Origin: Amycolatopsis kentuckyensis
GTDB lineage: Bacteria > Actinomycetota > Actinomycetes > Mycobacteriales > Pseudonocardiaceae
DNA: 33,933 nt
Reading direction: 5' to 3'
Assembly: GCF_002155975.1 (NCBI RefSeq)
Contig: NZ_MUMI01000154.1
Span: 1-33,933 of the forward strand
Position numbers and translations under genes: made by a program. This document shows, in pieces, positions 32,158 through 33,933 of this stretch (position 1 is its first letter; each line of letters opens with the position of its first letter). Below the pieces are notes generated by a model. That model saw nothing but the letters and a program-made list of their open reading frames with translations, was not told the origin of the DNA and ran no database searches.

Positions 32158-32787
32158 CTACCTCTCCACGAACTCCCCCAGGTCGTCCGGGAATTCGCCG
32201 GTTTCGTGGTAGCGCCGCCAGGCGTCGAGGCCCGGCAGGGCGCCGGTGGTCAGTTCTTCGAGGAAGCCGCGCACCCAGCGCGCCTCGGCTTCCGTCATCG
32301 CGAGGTCGTACTCGACCTCCACCAGGAACAGCCGCGGCATGAGCGGCCGCAGCTGTTCGAGCGCCGCGCGGTGCGCCTCCGCGCGTTCGCCGAGCTGCGC
32401 CAGCCGCTCCCGCAGCCGGCTGATCGCCTGGTCCGGACCCAGCACGCCGATCATCGACAGCCCGGCCTTGAACCGCGGCGGTTCCCGGTCGACCGTGCCG
32501 ACGAGCTCGCGGACCCAGTCCTCGAACTCCTCGCGGCCGGCGGGCGTGATGCGGTAGACGGTCCGTTCGGGCCGCCCGCCGTCCTTCACGCTCTCGACGG
32601 CCTCGATGAAGCGGTGTTTCTCCAGGTTCGCGACGACCGTGTAGAGCGAGCCCCACTTGATCGGCATGTCGGCGTCCTTGCCGCGCTGCTTGAGCACGGC
32701 CGCCATCTCGTACGGGTGCATGGGGCGTTCCTGCACGACGGAGAGGACGGCCAGCCCCAGGACGTTGGCGACCTTCCGCCGTTTCAT
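32158..32787 (-). CDS. PadR-family transcriptional regulator
   Basis: A 209-residue PadR regulator. Residues 1-90 form the winged helix: LGLAVLSVVQERPMHPYEMA, WGSLYTVVANLEKHRFIEAV and GGRPERTVYRITPAGREEF, the last being the family's wing. Residues about 100-205 form the long helical dimerisation and ligand part (PadR C-terminal, VirR-type). PadR proteins usually repress neighbouring detoxification or transport genes and are released by a ligand. It is cotranscribed with a methyltransferase, and a near-perfect 26-bp palindrome lies over its ribosome-binding region, so autoregulation is likely. Start ATG at 32787. Confidence 0.93.
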   Translation of the reverse strand: MKRRKVANVLGLAVLSVVQERPMHPYEMAAVLKQRGKDADMPIKWGSLYTVVANLEKHRFIEAVESVKDGGRPERTVYRITPAGREEFEDWVRELVGTVDREPPRFKAGLSMIGVLGPDQAISRLRERLAQLGERAEAHRAALEQLRPLMPRLFLVEVEYDLAMTEAEARWVRGFLEELTTGALPGLDAWRRYHETGEFPDDLGEFVER

Positions 32788-32794
32788 CAGACTC

Positions 32795-32820
32795 CTCGTC
32801 TACGAGTACTCGCAGACGAG
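32795..32820. promoter_or_regulatory. 26-bp near-palindrome upstream of the PadR gene
   Basis: CTCGTCTACGAGT (32795-32807) and ACTCGCAGACGAG (32808-32820) are reverse complements except at one position. The site begins seven bases before the PadR ATG and overlaps its GAGGAG ribosome-binding region. Its length and symmetry fit a dimeric winged-helix regulator, presumably PadR itself. Confidence 0.7.
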
Positions 32821-32868
32821 TATTACGCAGAACGCGCCAGGAGGCAAGTGTCTTAGTCGGCGAACTAC

Positions 32869-33933
32869 TCAGAGATCGAACATGTACGGCACTTCGGCCT
32901 GCGCCCGGGCGTCGATCCACTCACGCAGCGCCCGCGTCGCGAGGACGTCGTCCTCGTTGTAGCGCAGGAGCCGTTCGCGCTGGTCGTCGTCCGGTTTCTC
33001 GCCGTCCATGCCCACCGCGTCGCGGTACCAGCGCATCGACGCCTCGCCGCCCGCCTCCGGGTCGCGCCAGGAGAAGCCGGCCACCGGCGCGATCACCTTC
33101 AGGCCCTTGCCGTGGGAGCACAGGAACTGGTCGGTGACACTGCGGAAGAGGTCCACCCACTGTTCGGAATCCACAAAGGACTGGATGTCCTTCTTCGACG
33201 GCACGCCGGGGTGGTCGCCGAAGCGCTCGACCGAGCCGAAGAGCCAGCGGTTCTCGGCGAGCGCGTTGTAGCAGTAGGCGCGGAAGGTCAGGCCCGCCGC
33301 TTCGGTGCGCTCGCGGACGTCGGTGAGCCAGGCCCAGAACTCGGCGAAGGACCGGGCCTCGTCGTCGGTGGGCAGCGGGTCCCACGTCGCGAAGGCGCGG
33401 TAGCCCTGCGGGACGCCGACGTCGGCGCCGCTGAGCAGGCAGCCCCAGAGGTACGCGCCGGCGTCGCCGAAGCTCTCCATGTCGACGTCGACCTCGACGT
33501 CGGCGCGCGGCACCTCGACCCGGTCGACGCGGCGCACCAGGGTCAGGTCGGCCAGCCAGGCCCGGGCGAGCACGACGGCGTCCGGGAAGGTGACGCCGGT
33601 CCAGTTCACCTCCGGCAGTTCCCCCGCCGGGTCGAGCGCGGCCAGCTTGTCCACAGTGGACACGCCGGCGCGGCGCAGCTCGACGGCGTCCTCGCCGCGC
33701 ACGACCAGGCTGACGTCCCGGCTTTCGGTGAGCACGACCTCGCAGGTCGGCCACCACGGGCAGCGACGGCACTCCAGCACGCGCGACGGCTCGGCGAGCG
33801 GCTCCTCGCCGTTCGCGGCGGCGGTGGCGATGGCCAGCCGGTCGGCGAACCGGGCCTGGTACTCGGTGAGCGCGGTGCGGCCGCCCGGCCAGGTGGCCGC
33901 GGTGAGGTCGTGCCAGACGACGACGTCGGCGTC
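32869..33933 (-). CDS. TM0106-type RecB-like nuclease, C-terminal part (5' end outside window)
   Basis: An open frame of 354 codons running off the right edge. The left part of the protein (from WHDLTAATWPGGRTALTEYQ onward) ends the RecB-like nuclease domain, with three cysteines in LECRRCPWWPTC (about 33746-33778), the pattern used for Fe-S binding in RecB-type nucleases. After a linker, a DnaQ-like 3'-5' exonuclease domain follows, with acidic DEDD residues in DVEVDVDMESFGD and the closing EDDVLATRALREW. The whole matches the TM0106 family of putative nucleases; substrate unknown. An in-frame GTG at 33780 is not the start, because similarity continues upstream of it. Confidence 0.82.
   Translation of the reverse strand, partial: DADVVVWHDLTAATWPGGRTALTEYQARFADRLAIATAAANGEEPLAEPSRVLECRRCPWWPTCEVVLTESRDVSLVVRGEDAVELRRAGVSTVDKLAALDPAGELPEVNWTGVTFPDAVVLARAWLADLTLVRRVDRVEVPRADVEVDVDMESFGDAGAYLWGCLLSGADVGVPQGYRAFATWDPLPTDDEARSFAEFWAWLTDVRERTEAAGLTFRAYCYNALAENRWLFGSVERFGDHPGVPSKKDIQSFVDSEQWVDLFRSVTDQFLCSHGKGLKVIAPVAGFSWRDPEAGGEASMRWYRDAVGMDGEKPDDDQRERLLRYNEDDVLATRALREWIDARAQAEVPYMFDL

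Noticed and set aside
33780-33780. GTG at 33780 as start of the nuclease gene
   Set aside because: The same frame is open to the window edge and the upstream residues, including the start of the cysteine-rich region's context, fit the RecB-like domain.

Overview
The window is about 72% G+C, with GTG and TTG starts, very strong third-position GC and many translationally coupled gene pairs. Gene content (two ECF-type sigma factors, a PadR regulator, FkbM methyltransferase, MmyB-type regulator, Imm7 and DUF2716 proteins) points to a filamentous actinomycete. A Pseudonocardiaceae genome such as Amycolatopsis is my best guess, but nothing here proves the genus. About 31 protein genes and one tRNA gene are supported. 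No CRISPR array, intact insertion sequence, rRNA or replication origin is visible.

Layout. 1-340: remnant of a secreted GH16 glycosidase gene, broken after about 80 codons and ending at a long hairpin. 413-5680 (minus strand): SppA/SohB-like S49 peptidase, orphan LytS-type histidine kinase, Fpg/Nei DNA glycosylase, small two-helix membrane protein, and an ECF sigma factor fused to a zinc-finger anti-sigma-like and membrane tail. 5815-5987: promoter, tRNA-Gly(GCC) and strong terminator. 6104-8521: orphan Imm7 immunity protein, DUF2716 protein, alpha/beta hydrolase and an unrecognised conserved-looking protein. 8797-18339 (plus strand): the most coherent block. Two related single-pass membrane proteins lead into a tightly coupled set of a GT-A+GT4 fusion, an AlgX/AlgJ-like O-acetyltransferase, a coiled-coil methyltransferase and a double-GT4 protein. 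A coiled-coil FkbM methyltransferase converges on it (18344-19273).

19398-25124: a 31-codon membrane miniprotein, a NarL-type two-component pair, an MmyB-type regulator divergent from a DHA2-type MFS exporter with two near-identical palindromes between them, and an ECF sigma factor coupled to a two-domain VOC protein. 25125-30552 (minus): a polytopic GT-C-like membrane protein, a gamma-glutamyltransferase-family protein, a VOC protein and UDP-glucose dehydrogenase. 30697-33933: an SDR, a convergent methyltransferase-PadR pair with a 26-bp near-palindrome over the PadR ribosome-binding region, and a partial TM0106-type RecB-like nuclease.

How they may work together (inference). The 8.8-19.3 kb block looks like a cell-envelope glycan assembly and decoration unit: two multi-domain glycosyltransferases build the chain, the AlgX-like protein O-acetylates it outside the membrane, and two coiled-coil methyltransferases may cap it or set its length. 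UDP-glucose dehydrogenase and the GT-C-like protein elsewhere in the window could supply UDP-glucuronate and further transfer steps. The other genes look like ordinary stress, signalling and housekeeping functions.
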